64,000 bases of DNA from Lentimicrobiaceae bacterium (GTDB lineage: Bacteria > Bacteroidota > Bacteroidia > Bacteroidales > Lentimicrobiaceae), in NCBI GenBank assembly GCA_020636745.1, contig JACJXH010000010.1, positions 1 to 64,000 of the forward strand, written 5' to 3'. Below, in pieces: positions 53,401 to 61,090 of this stretch. A program made the position numbers and the translations under genes. Position 1 is the stretch's first letter; each line of letters starts with the position of its first letter. The notes under the pieces were generated by a model. The model searched no databases. It was given only the letters and a program-made list of their open reading frames with translations, and had not been told where the DNA came from.

Positions 53401-53958
53401 ATTGAAGGCCGACTGCAGAAATTTTACCCAGGCTTGTTTGGGGACTTCAATTTTATCAACAGGAACGGGCAATCCGCCTTCAACAATGTGGAATGAACCT
53501 TTGGTGGTGCGGCGATCGTTTTTAGGATTGTGCAAAACGCCCTGTTTGATACGGTACGACTGGATATAGTCGTTTTTATAATGGTTGTGATGGGGCGGAA
53601 GGCTTAAAACGCGTGCCAGTCCTGGTTTATCGCTGATAAAGGTGTTGTTGGGAAGTTGTGGAATTTCTGTCAGATTCAAATCCTTGACATAAGCATTGAT
53701 GAAATCCTGTATTCTTTGGTCGGCCGGTGCAAATATGCTGCTTACCAGTCGTGTGCGGCTTCTGTAATTCGAAATCAGATTTTCGGTAAGCTCAAGAAAG
53801 GCAGGGTCTGATAAAATCTCATCGCCTTGCTGCTCAGCAAAATCATCAAAAACAGGCTGGCCTATGGTGGCCAGTTTCAAATTGATATAGCGGATAAGGT
53901 CGCGGGTCGATTGGGTTGATTCAGTACTTTCTGCCTGAATTGGTTTATTATTTTTCAT
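50464..53958 (-). CDS. Pyrophosphate-type PEP carboxykinase
   Basis: A 1164-residue cytoplasmic protein. Length and sequence match the PPi-dependent PEP carboxykinases described from Entamoeba and Propionibacterium (about 1130-1160 residues), which are unrelated in size to the ATP and GTP forms. They convert PEP, phosphate and CO2 to oxaloacetate and PPi. The strongest signature I recall is in the middle, STHAQGTFCHKPSTVSGGGK at about residues 485-504, followed by SEISKS. Other features are GRIPLSEAVHHPINAV and SPSTTGAGSEGALTKGPFNM, the latter also typical. The enzyme is often left as hypothetical. It is alone on its transcript, with a candidate LacI-type operator upstream. Family assignment is from memory. 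Confidence 0.85.
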   Translation of the reverse strand: MKNNKPIQAESTESTQSTRDLIRYINLKLATIGQPVFDDFAEQQGDEILSDPAFLELTENLISNYRSRTRLVSSIFAPADQRIQDFINAYVKDLNLTEIPQLPNNTFISDKPGLARVLSLPPHHNHYKNDYIQSYRIKQGVLHNPKNDRRTTKGSFHIVEGGLPVPVDKIEVPKQAWVKFLQSAFNPGDELNQLPFTSFQEKKAGVFVSLLLRPVVSPEVKGVLKRKTMEVRFFAPGSLVSNIDFVESIFGNAGNPANPECDAALDPEHWTGHTGCIVLAPQLTQLTKKELGLPHYDKATERQRKDGVCWKTEDELYNGGNSFKITCRDERGVVITLIADNYFGYSKKEIKTQISYSANLHGLVEEEHSGGAIAFRRKNIGSNFNGALFMKNRLKKAYYFSDVVQKFGEIMNLQPEGYGIDKKFDKIIYIPEDTEIDLYQGSVQWMHQGKKQSITLRPEHFYIFPSGHKIHMEKHPSAPSWRLVSTHAQGTFCHKPSTVSGGGKSEISKSLLNAIIYGSFFVDDFDKDIQATDEIINRDYSNRWKNPEEHKPVARPLLSPMRTLGSVIKLLTPSSQYTEEYNQFVKSIPAHVKALVFYVKRFYRPERHSDNWKDYFSTDVINGRKGHELLFNNRKLSASYLRVGFADDNSWYLHKLRSDFVAAAKIQMEDDITASITLPVKNLKYLNPEYSNKSVKLTENCEEKFFQRPDEAIHRGYDKETEADLSQRNNFCSNYEPLSTEDGKRLVEDAINFDLYTKPIRKLILEGSKDESGYYFITPSHPRMVDGAPSKNPRYLQIRPDLVNPVDDYLAEIGLRFSGRIPLSEAVHHPINAVLPGRRNNPPEKENGIRGLSVYGPIHYQELPELFMDFICSLTGKSPSTTGAGSEGALTKGPFNMLSPVTDLNNALLSYILSGYNAFSSAAGHVGTEARFDHDISLLIPELWSRMDVKDRDPKKLIAEGSLEKVEDFEYNGKQVMASRLGYRITENFTFSYLNSIFDEPQAVFTDKMLRPEKQDMDAFVDGVNNIVEAQTRVALDYFADGSVDAAIPPLKALLHIMAYGNYQGKTVSHPDIRKMFERDEVIQADWYKERLLHKQEIEIQYLERSLKYMDDFMKLDINREYTEQLDLNQRKNNILAELEYAKSDDYLEFLEGTIGADILFTKA

Positions 53959-53996
53959 CAGAGAGTTCGTTTTGAGTTATTTTACTTAGGTGGGTG

Positions 53997-54004
53997 CAAA
54001 GGTA
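53997..54004 (-). promoter_or_regulatory. Candidate -7 box of the PPi-PEPCK promoter
   Basis: TACCTTTG on the minus strand, an exact TAnnTTTG match, 39-46 bases upstream of the start codon at 53958. A clear -33 TTTG was not seen. Confidence 0.5.
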
Positions 54005-54038
54005 ATGTATTTGAAAATGACTGATAAACAAACTTTTA

Positions 54039-54054
54039 GCGCAAACGTTTGCGC
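54039..54054. promoter_or_regulatory. 16-bp perfect palindrome, LacI/PurR-type operator
   Basis: GCGCAAACGTTTGCGC is perfectly symmetric and has the central CAAACGTTTG of LacI/PurR-family operators. It lies 35-50 bases upstream of the -7 box of the PPi-PEPCK gene and about 240 bases from the uptake locus, so it could control either. The regulator gene is not in the window. Confidence 0.6.
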
Positions 54055-54289
54055 TTGTAATTATTTTTTTTAGCACGTTTGTATTAACCTGCAAATCAGG
54101 TCATGGATGCATGTGTCTGTGGTTAAATTTTGTTGATTCATCAATTAAAAGCTTTTAATACCCGGTATTTCAAAACAAATGACGATAAAAACCATGATCC
54201 GGCGTCTATTCTTTGCAATTGTCTTACCTTTTCATACATTTGCCTGCGATATGAATATTAAATCTAAACGAATCTTTAAAAAGAAAACA

Positions 54290-55171
54290 ATGAAAAAATT
54301 ATTTGCTTTTTGCGGAATGATCTTGTTTGCAGGGCTTTTGTTTACCAGCTGTACCAAGAACGAAGAAGAAATCGTACTTCCAACCATTACCTTCAGCCAG
54401 AATGCAGGCTATGTTTTTGAAAATACTACTGCAGCTTATGGCGATACACTTAATTTTGGAGTTGCAGCCAACAGCAATGGAAAAGATAATCTTGTAAAGT
54501 TTCAGATTTTATCCAACGGGCAGTCAGTGATGGACTCAACCATCAATACTGCAGCGTTTAATATTAATTTCTATACTATCAAAAGTATTCTTGACAGTGA
54601 AGAATGGTCAGTTATTGTAACAGATATGGCTGGCAATAGTTTTACAAAGACCATTACCATTACAGGCAACTTCGGTGCGTTGGATTCATATACAACCATT
54701 CTTTTCGGAGCACAGGACAATGTTAGTACTGAAAGTTTTCTTTCACTGAGCAATAATGCCTCAACTCTATATTTTCAGGCTCAGGCGTTTGAACATCAGG
54801 CTGATATTGATATGTTTTGTTTCTTCGAAAATACACCTGAACATCCTAACATGATGTCGTTGGCTTCACCCGGAGCTAATATTACCGGAATATTCTCGGG
54901 GGCCACTTCACCTGATAACTACACAACCAAAAACCTTACCTGGTTTGTTAAAACGGGTCTTTCTGCCGCAGCGTTTGATGCTGTTCAGAATGATGCTGTT
55001 GTAATAGATGCATATGATGCTGATAATGATTATAAGAAAGCTAAAGTTTTGACAGCCGGCGATGTTTATTCTTTTAAACTGCAGAATGGTAAATTTGGCC
55101 TGCTAAAAGTGATTGCAGTGAATGGCGAAGTTACCGGAACACTTGAGATTGCTGTTAAAGTACAGAAATAG
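54290..55171 (+). CDS. Lipoprotein of an outer-membrane uptake locus, paralogue 1
   Basis: A 293-residue lipoprotein, start at 54290 (MKKLFAFCGMILFAGLLFTSC) with the lipobox LFTSC. It has no family I recognise. The first half looks like an immunoglobulin-like beta domain (PTITFSQNAGYVFENTTAAYG), and the second half is a separate domain (ESFLSLSNNASTLYFQAQAF). It ends GKFGLLKVIAVNGEVTG...EIAVKVQK. The next protein ends the same way (QGKYGLLKVISADETETG), so the two are paralogues. It begins a four-gene unit with spacing of 3, 14 and 13 bases. It may be a surface ligand-binding partner of the receptor. Confidence 0.75.
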   Translation: MKKLFAFCGMILFAGLLFTSCTKNEEEIVLPTITFSQNAGYVFENTTAAYGDTLNFGVAANSNGKDNLVKFQILSNGQSVMDSTINTAAFNINFYTIKSILDSEEWSVIVTDMAGNSFTKTITITGNFGALDSYTTILFGAQDNVSTESFLSLSNNASTLYFQAQAFEHQADIDMFCFFENTPEHPNMMSLASPGANITGIFSGATSPDNYTTKNLTWFVKTGLSAAAFDAVQNDAVVIDAYDADNDYKKAKVLTAGDVYSFKLQNGKFGLLKVIAVNGEVTGTLEIAVKVQK

Positions 55172-55174
55172 AAA

Positions 55175-56116
55175 ATGGTTTTAATTAATTGGTTTTCAAC
55201 TCAAAAGCTATTCTGCCACTTGCGTGCAGGATGGCTTTTGATTTTATGTGTATGTTTTTCGTTCGTTTCCTGCACTAAAGACGACAGTTTGCATCGCACA
55301 TCGCTGATTCTGAAAACAGGAGCAGCCTATACGGCCCAGCATGCCAGCATTCCTGTTGGTGGAACCATTCGGATAGGTGTTCTGGCCTCAGGTGCAGGGG
55401 CGCCGCTTTCGTATATCAGAATCGAAAAAATTACTGCAGGCGATACTGTTACGCAACTTGACCGCGGAATTTTTTACGGAAATGAAGGCCTTGATGCTGA
55501 CTATACTTTTGCCAAAGATACAGCTGCTGTGGAATTGTGGCGGATTATTGTGATGAATGCCGACCGCGATACAGCTGTGAAAACGCTGCGCATATTCAGG
55601 GGCGAAGGTTATGACTATGGCGATATTCATTATTTCCCTTCGGTTACCATCGGGCTTCAGCAGAATCTGACATCCGGCCAGTTTCTTGATGCTGACAATG
55701 GAATGGTGTATGATGCTGTTTCGGTGTCAGGCAAAGAATCTGATATCGATATTCTGGCGTATTATTACATCACCTCAGGTTTGTCGTCGCCTACTTTAAC
55801 CTGCCCGGGTTATACTGCTGCCATCGGCTATTATCCACAACTGGCAGGCTGGTCTGTGAAAAATAATACGCTCTACGATTATAAATCTACGGATGATGAC
55901 CTGATAAGCACTGCTGACTTCGACTCAGCTGTAAATGACAGCCTGCTGATTACGGCTTATAAGCCCGATAAAGTAAGTGGAAACTGCAAATATTGCTATA
56001 CCGGTAAGGTCATTCCTTTTAAAACGCAGCAGGGGAAATATGGCTTGCTGAAGGTTATCAGTGCAGATGAAACAGAAACAGGGCGTATTGAGTTTGCCAT
56101 AAAAATTCAGAAATAG
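55175..56116 (+). CDS. Lipoprotein of an outer-membrane uptake locus, paralogue 2
   Basis: A 313-residue lipoprotein with a late lipobox CFSFVSC near residue 33, so the signal peptide is long or the start lies further in. The layout is like the preceding protein: TSLILKTGAAYTAQHASIPV resembles the beta domain with shared glycine-aspartate positions, then a central YFPSVTIGLQQNLTSGQFLDA and ending GKYGLLKVISADETETGRI. Its similarity to the first is best seen at the C-terminus. It starts 3 bases after that gene's stop, 14 bases before the receptor. Function unknown; probably a pair of surface subunits. Confidence 0.75.
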   Translation: MVLINWFSTQKLFCHLRAGWLLILCVCFSFVSCTKDDSLHRTSLILKTGAAYTAQHASIPVGGTIRIGVLASGAGAPLSYIRIEKITAGDTVTQLDRGIFYGNEGLDADYTFAKDTAAVELWRIIVMNADRDTAVKTLRIFRGEGYDYGDIHYFPSVTIGLQQNLTSGQFLDADNGMVYDAVSVSGKESDIDILAYYYITSGLSSPTLTCPGYTAAIGYYPQLAGWSVKNNTLYDYKSTDDDLISTADFDSAVNDSLLITAYKPDKVSGNCKYCYTGKVIPFKTQQGKYGLLKVISADETETGRIEFAIKIQK

Positions 56117-56130
56117 AACCTCTTCAGCTT

Positions 56131-58473
56131 ATGTCGGATTTTTACAAAATAAGTTTAATTTTCTTTTTCGGCCTTTGGTTTTTCAGGCCGGTTGCACATT
56201 CTCAATCTTGTTTAACCGGCCGTATTGTTGCCTTGCCTGATTACAAAGCAGTGGCCGAAGCCAATGTAAGCCTGGGAGCTGGCAAAGGAAGCATAACGGA
56301 TAGCAAAGGATATTTCAGGATTTGCAATCTCAATAGCGGAAAGGTACTGATTACTGTCAGTCATTTGGGCTTTGAATCTTTTCAAATGCAGGTTGAGTTG
56401 AAGCAAGGTGAAAATACGCTTCCTGAAATTCAGCTGAAACCTGTTTCGGTCAATATGGACGAAGTGGTTGTTACTGCCACACGCACTGATAATTACATCC
56501 TGAATACCCCTGTCAGGCTAAATCTTATCAATGCCCGGCAGCTAAATTCTGTACCTGTTCAAAATATTGATGAAGTGTTAAAATATGCTCCCGGAGTCAA
56601 TTATAACCGGGCTTTTGGTATTTATAGCACAAAAGCGAATGTTACCATGCGCGGACTTAGTGGCAAAGAGCAGGGCAGAGTGCTGGTGTTGCTCGACGGC
56701 GTTCCTTTGAATAAATCGGATGGCGGAACAGTTGACTGGAATCTGGTGGACATTAACTCTGTTCAGAAAATTGAAATCATGAAAGGAGCTGGCTCTGCCT
56801 TGTACGGCGGCAATGCAATGGGGGGCATCATCAATATATTGTCGAAGAAGCCTCAGGAAAAGCTTTTTATCAGAGCATCTGCCGAATATGGTACATACAA
56901 TACCAGGGGTGCCCGGCTTAATACAGGCGGAATGGCTGATTTTAAGGCAAAGCCGGGTGGTTTTTACTGGCTTTTCAATAGTTTTTATAAGAAGAGCGAT
57001 GGCTATATCACGCAGAGTGAGGCAGATGTGCGTGCCAACCCTTACATTACCAAATCCAATATGGAGGAGATGGGAGCAAATTTAAAAACAGGCGTGACAT
57101 TAGGCAAAAACCATAGCATTGAAGCCGGTATCAACTATTACAATGATCAACGTGGAACAGGCGAAAAAGTGCATCAACCCGAAGGCAATACCACCGATCA
57201 TGATTCTTATGGCATAACCCTCAGCTACAAGGGCAGGGCAGGGGCTGTTCATATCAGTTCGACCTTGTATAACCTTAATGAAGATTATAAGAAGGTGAAT
57301 GAATACCTGAAAGATGATTATACCTGGTACGAAGTGCTTTCAACCCGCCGCGATTATGGCTGGCTCAATTCAATGAGTATGCCGCTGGGCCGGTTTCAGA
57401 TTTTAACTGCCGGATTTGACTATAAAAACGGAAGTGTGGATGCCTATGATAAATATTTTACTTCTACAGATATAGTTTACAATCAGGGAAGTATGAATAC
57501 TTATGCCGTGTTTGCTCAAAATGAGATACGCCTGGCAAATGATAAATTCCGGATTATAGCCGGACTGCGTTTCGACATGGCTTCGTTTTATAACGGATCG
57601 TTCAGAATTGAAGCCCCCTCACCCGAAACGGAATTTATGTTTGGCTATCAGGTGCCCGGTATGCCCGAACAGCAATGGAATGCCTTTAGCCCGCGCTTTT
57701 CGGCTCAATATAAATGGAAATCAACTGACCGGGTTTATTTTATGTACTCTCATGGTTTCCGCCCTTCGGTACTCGACGACTTGTGCCGCTCAGGTAGGAT
57801 AAAGGGAGGCTTTAAAATTGCCAATCCTTCGGTAAAACCTGAATACCTGAATAATTTTGAAACCGGTATCGATGTGAGACCTGTTGAAAATCTGTTTGTT
57901 TCTGCTTCAGTATTTTATTCACGTGGTAAAGATTTTCAATATTATGTGAGTAATGGACAAACAATTGATATGGGATTTGGTGACAGACCAATATTTATCA
58001 GGGCAAATATCAGTGAGGTGGAAATGTATGGTGCTGAGGCTGAACTTCGTTATGATTTTAATGCGCTCTTTTCTGTTTTTGCCAATTATTCATACACCCA
58101 TTCTGTTATTCTAAACTATGCTAAAATTGCGCTGAACGATACCATCGACCTTTCTGGTAAGTTTTTGACTGATGTTCCTAATCATATTTTGAGCTGCGGT
58201 GCAAACTGGAATAACCGATGGGTAAATGCCGGATTGTTTCTCAGATACACAGGCCGGATGTATATCAATGACCAGAATTCAGTTGATGAAATACTGCTTT
58301 CTGATCGCTATCCTGCTTATACTACATTAGATTTAAAGCTTTGGAAGCCAATTAAAAAGCACTGCAAAGTTTCACTTAATATTCAGAATTTACTGGATGT
58401 CAAATATTACGACAGCAAATATGCTGTTTGTCCGGGTCGGTTTATTACCGCTGAGTTCTCTGTTCATTTTTAA
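56131..58473 (+). CDS. TonB-dependent receptor
   Basis: A 780-residue outer-membrane receptor. Signal peptide about residues 1-26 (FRPVAHSQ), a carboxypeptidase-regulatory-like domain at 30-110 (GSITDSKGYFRICNLNSGKV), then the plug with MDEVVVTATRTDNYIL (TonB-box-like) and MRGLSGKEQGRVLVLLDGVP, and a 22-strand barrel ending in AEFSVHF with the terminal aromatic typical of such proteins. There is no SusD partner, so glycan uptake of the Sus type is unlikely. It could take up a siderophore, haem, cobalamin or metal complex. Nothing in the sequence decides between them. Confidence 0.93.
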   Translation: MSDFYKISLIFFFGLWFFRPVAHSQSCLTGRIVALPDYKAVAEANVSLGAGKGSITDSKGYFRICNLNSGKVLITVSHLGFESFQMQVELKQGENTLPEIQLKPVSVNMDEVVVTATRTDNYILNTPVRLNLINARQLNSVPVQNIDEVLKYAPGVNYNRAFGIYSTKANVTMRGLSGKEQGRVLVLLDGVPLNKSDGGTVDWNLVDINSVQKIEIMKGAGSALYGGNAMGGIINILSKKPQEKLFIRASAEYGTYNTRGARLNTGGMADFKAKPGGFYWLFNSFYKKSDGYITQSEADVRANPYITKSNMEEMGANLKTGVTLGKNHSIEAGINYYNDQRGTGEKVHQPEGNTTDHDSYGITLSYKGRAGAVHISSTLYNLNEDYKKVNEYLKDDYTWYEVLSTRRDYGWLNSMSMPLGRFQILTAGFDYKNGSVDAYDKYFTSTDIVYNQGSMNTYAVFAQNEIRLANDKFRIIAGLRFDMASFYNGSFRIEAPSPETEFMFGYQVPGMPEQQWNAFSPRFSAQYKWKSTDRVYFMYSHGFRPSVLDDLCRSGRIKGGFKIANPSVKPEYLNNFETGIDVRPVENLFVSASVFYSRGKDFQYYVSNGQTIDMGFGDRPIFIRANISEVEMYGAEAELRYDFNALFSVFANYSYTHSVILNYAKIALNDTIDLSGKFLTDVPNHILSCGANWNNRWVNAGLFLRYTGRMYINDQNSVDEILLSDRYPAYTTLDLKLWKPIKKHCKVSLNIQNLLDVKYYDSKYAVCPGRFITAEFSVHF

Positions 58474-58486
58474 ACATAATATTTAT

Positions 58487-59506
58487 ATGAAAAACTTATT
58501 CCGCTTAATGCTGTTAGCCGCCATTTTTATAACACAGGTTGTAAAAGCGCAAACCAATGATTTTTATGATGATGCCCCACAGTTTGATCTGAAAATGCAG
58601 GAATTATTTGTGGCGGGTGAAGTTGCTAATCCCGGGAAAGTTGATTTCTCTAAACTCTCTTTGCGTCAGATGGTTGTGAAGGAAACAGCGCTTGAGGGCG
58701 AAAATGGAAGGTTTGAAGGTGCGTATCAGTATGAAGGTTATTCCCTTTACGATATCCTTGACAATATTGTTTTGAAGAAGAACAATGAATCTGAATTTCC
58801 GCCGATTATTGATTTGTATGTCGAAGTTGAAAATGCAGCCGGCGAAAAAGTCGTACTGAGCTGGGGTGAAATATATTATCCCATTCATCGTCACGAAATT
58901 ATGATAGCCTCAAAGGTCAGACGAATTGTTCCTTCCAAAACCAAAGACTTATGGCCTTTGCCCGCTGATTCAAAACTGGTGGTAGCTTCCGATTTGTATA
59001 CTGAGCGTAATATCAGTGCTCCTGTAAGAATCACCGTAAAATCAAGCACCCTGAAGTATACCATTGACAGGAATATTCCTGATATGTATGCCGGAGAACT
59101 GAAATTTACAGATGGTGACAAACTTCTGAAAACACTAACTGATGGTGCACTTACGGGTGATATCATTTCATATGGCTCTGTTTTTTACGGGCGTGGAATG
59201 GGAATACATGGGACCACTCCGTTTAACGGCGTGATGCTGAAGAATTTTACAGGTGAATGGTACAAAATGGATCAGCAAAAATTAAGAACCGGTTTGTTTG
59301 TTGCTTCTGCTCCTGACGGGTATCGTGCTGTTTTTACTTTCAGCGAAATTTTTAACCGAAACGACCAGGCTGAAGTATTGATTGTGCCTATGCGTGGTGT
59401 GAAATCCCAGGGTGCATACTTACTTTACCCTGCCGCTGATTTCTTTTCTGACAGATCTATTCGCTGCTGGAACAGGTTAACTTTTATGCAATCAGCCGAT
59501 ATGTAA
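58487..59506 (+). CDS. Exported sulfite-oxidase-fold protein without catalytic Cys
   Basis: A 339-residue secreted protein, start at 58487 (MKNLFRLMLLAAIFITQVV). The region FVAGEVANPGKVDFSKLSLRQM to YEGYSLYDILDNIV resembles the oxidoreductase molybdopterin-binding fold (SUOX-like: 'V.G.V.NP..L.L..L'), including the later YTERNISAPVRITV. The molybdenum-ligating cysteine expected in this fold is not seen: the only cysteine visible is Cys in DRSIRCWNRL near the end. So it may be a binding protein that kept the fold but lost catalysis. It closes the uptake locus, 13 bases after the receptor. A role in recognition of the transported ligand is inference. Confidence 0.55.
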   Translation: MKNLFRLMLLAAIFITQVVKAQTNDFYDDAPQFDLKMQELFVAGEVANPGKVDFSKLSLRQMVVKETALEGENGRFEGAYQYEGYSLYDILDNIVLKKNNESEFPPIIDLYVEVENAAGEKVVLSWGEIYYPIHRHEIMIASKVRRIVPSKTKDLWPLPADSKLVVASDLYTERNISAPVRITVKSSTLKYTIDRNIPDMYAGELKFTDGDKLLKTLTDGALTGDIISYGSVFYGRGMGIHGTTPFNGVMLKNFTGEWYKMDQQKLRTGLFVASAPDGYRAVFTFSEIFNRNDQAEVLIVPMRGVKSQGAYLLYPAADFFSDRSIRCWNRLTFMQSADM

Positions 59507-60024
59507 GATCCGGTGCACATGAGCCCAATGGTGTCTCGTTAAGATTTTTCTGAAAAACACTACACTCATTCATCAAACAGGTACGCTGGATAAAAAGATC
59601 CGGACAGTTGTACATTTGCTATTGACAGGCCGGCCTTTCAACCGTATATTCGCTGCGCAAATTATAATCCGCAGCTTTGGGTAATGACATTGAATACTTC
59701 ACCAGGCTTTTACACTACCGTATGGTAAGCCTCAATAAATATATATCGCTTATTCAATTAACTAATAAAGCATTTTTTTTGAAACGTAATTCAATAATAA
59801 ACTTGTCATTTCTGAACTTCACATTTTCTTCATGTGAAAAAGAGCAGGATAAACACCGATACTCAGGAAAGCAAAGTTGAAATAACAGATGTCGATTGTG
59901 CTGTTGTGGGTTGATCTTTAAATTCCGCGAAAAGCAGGAATTCAAGAAAACCAATTCCATGTTTATTACAAAAATAATATTTTGTCCCCAATAAAACACC
60001 TTACAAATCTTTAACTAAAGCAAA
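59507..60024. other. 518-bp non-coding stretch
   Basis: AT-rich DNA between the uptake locus and an unrelated lipoprotein gene. It contains a 67-codon plus-strand frame ending FTFSSCEKEQDKHRYSGKQS, which resembles a decayed lipoprotein start (see rejected items), and otherwise no gene, repeat or hairpin recognised. Confidence 0.5.
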
Positions 60025-61074
60025 ATGAAAAATACACTTTTTAAATCAATTGCAGTAATTGCACTATCACTGTTGATGGTAACCTGTACAAAAGAAAAAC
60101 AAGAATCACAAAACCACACTGATCAGATTACTGATGAGCAGCTTATTGAGCGGGTCAATTGGTTTGCTGAGGCTGCTAATGATTTTAAGGATGGCAAGTA
60201 CCTTAAATCCGGGGAAAAAATGCTTATTGAAGATGCTATCTTATCCATTGAGTCGGCTATGAATTATAAGTATAGTTACTCCCATGTGAAGTTTAAAGAC
60301 TATTATGTGCAGGATGTTGAATTTGAAATTCCTATTCTCGCCACAGAGGGTAAAGCTTTTGTAGTTGATGCATTGCAGGGATTCAACACAGCACGTCAAA
60401 AATTCAGAGAGATTTTTCAAGCGATAAATTTAAGCAACAAAAACTTTTACATGTGCTCCCTAAAAAACAACGGTATTGCTACTAATGGAGCTGCCGTGAA
60501 AGTAAAAGCAACGGTTTATTTTGGTTATGGAAATAGAAATGTACAGACTGCAACTAATGAAACAGGTTATTATTGGTTTCTTGATGGTGGCGATTGCGAT
60601 TTAATGGGACAGTATGGCGCGCCTAACTACCTTAGAGATAATTATTCGCCCGCCATCTATCTGCCATGCCCTAATGCAAGGGTTTGGTATGATCAAACCG
60701 GCTCATTTAAATTTATAAATCCAACGGAATATCCCAACCCAAATGGCGGAGTTATTGACAATTATTGTGATTATAAGTTGTTTTATGCTACAACCACTGT
60801 TGGCCCAATAACTTCAGAAGTAGAATGTGTGGGTTCGGAAGCCATTAACGGAGCACAACCCGAAATTGACTACTACCGGGAGCAATTGCAATCTTTAATT
60901 GATGCCAAGTTATCTTCGCTTAACAAACAGTTTATGGATGTAACATTTGTAACTCCTGACCAAACAAATGGAACTGTCAGAACCATCAAACATTTACCAA
61001 CTCTCTTTTACGGGAAAATCCATTTCGCCTGCCCCGAGATTCCCATTGAGATACTTCCTATTACAATGGACTAA
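60025..61074 (+). CDS. Lipoprotein of unknown function
   Basis: A 349-residue lipoprotein with signal MKNTLFKSIAVIALSLLMVTC, Cys21 lipidated. The first half is helical (LIERVNWFAEAANDFKDGKY, then EDAILSIESAMNYKY). The second half has a beta-rich sequence containing cysteines in pairs (MCSLKNNG, DCDLMGQYGAP, PCPNARVWY, NYCDYKLFY, ECVGSEA) that might form disulphides. No family recognised. It is followed by a T9SS gene 16 bases away and may be co-transcribed. Confidence 0.7.
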   Translation: MKNTLFKSIAVIALSLLMVTCTKEKQESQNHTDQITDEQLIERVNWFAEAANDFKDGKYLKSGEKMLIEDAILSIESAMNYKYSYSHVKFKDYYVQDVEFEIPILATEGKAFVVDALQGFNTARQKFREIFQAINLSNKNFYMCSLKNNGIATNGAAVKVKATVYFGYGNRNVQTATNETGYYWFLDGGDCDLMGQYGAPNYLRDNYSPAIYLPCPNARVWYDQTGSFKFINPTEYPNPNGGVIDNYCDYKLFYATTTVGPITSEVECVGSEAINGAQPEIDYYREQLQSLIDAKLSSLNKQFMDVTFVTPDQTNGTVRTIKHLPTLFYGKIHFACPEIPIEILPITMD

Positions 61075-61090
61075 CTTATTGTTTCCCACA

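Larger units (their letters stand above)
53959..54289. other. Divergent promoter region between PPi-PEPCK and the uptake locus
   Basis: 331 bases. Holds the minus-strand promoter box and the 16-bp palindrome, listed separately. A short plus-strand extension of the next gene starts at 54179, but it lacks a signal peptide and is not used. Confidence 0.6.

Noticed and set aside
54290..58473. SusCD polysaccharide-utilisation locus
   Set aside because: No SusD homologue and no glycoside hydrolases are nearby, so a glycan locus is not supported.
59677..59880. 67-codon frame ending FTFSSCEKEQDKHRYSGKQS, resembling a lipoprotein start
   Set aside because: The lipobox-like segment lies near its end and nothing follows. 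It may be a relic, but the evidence is too thin to call a gene or pseudogene.
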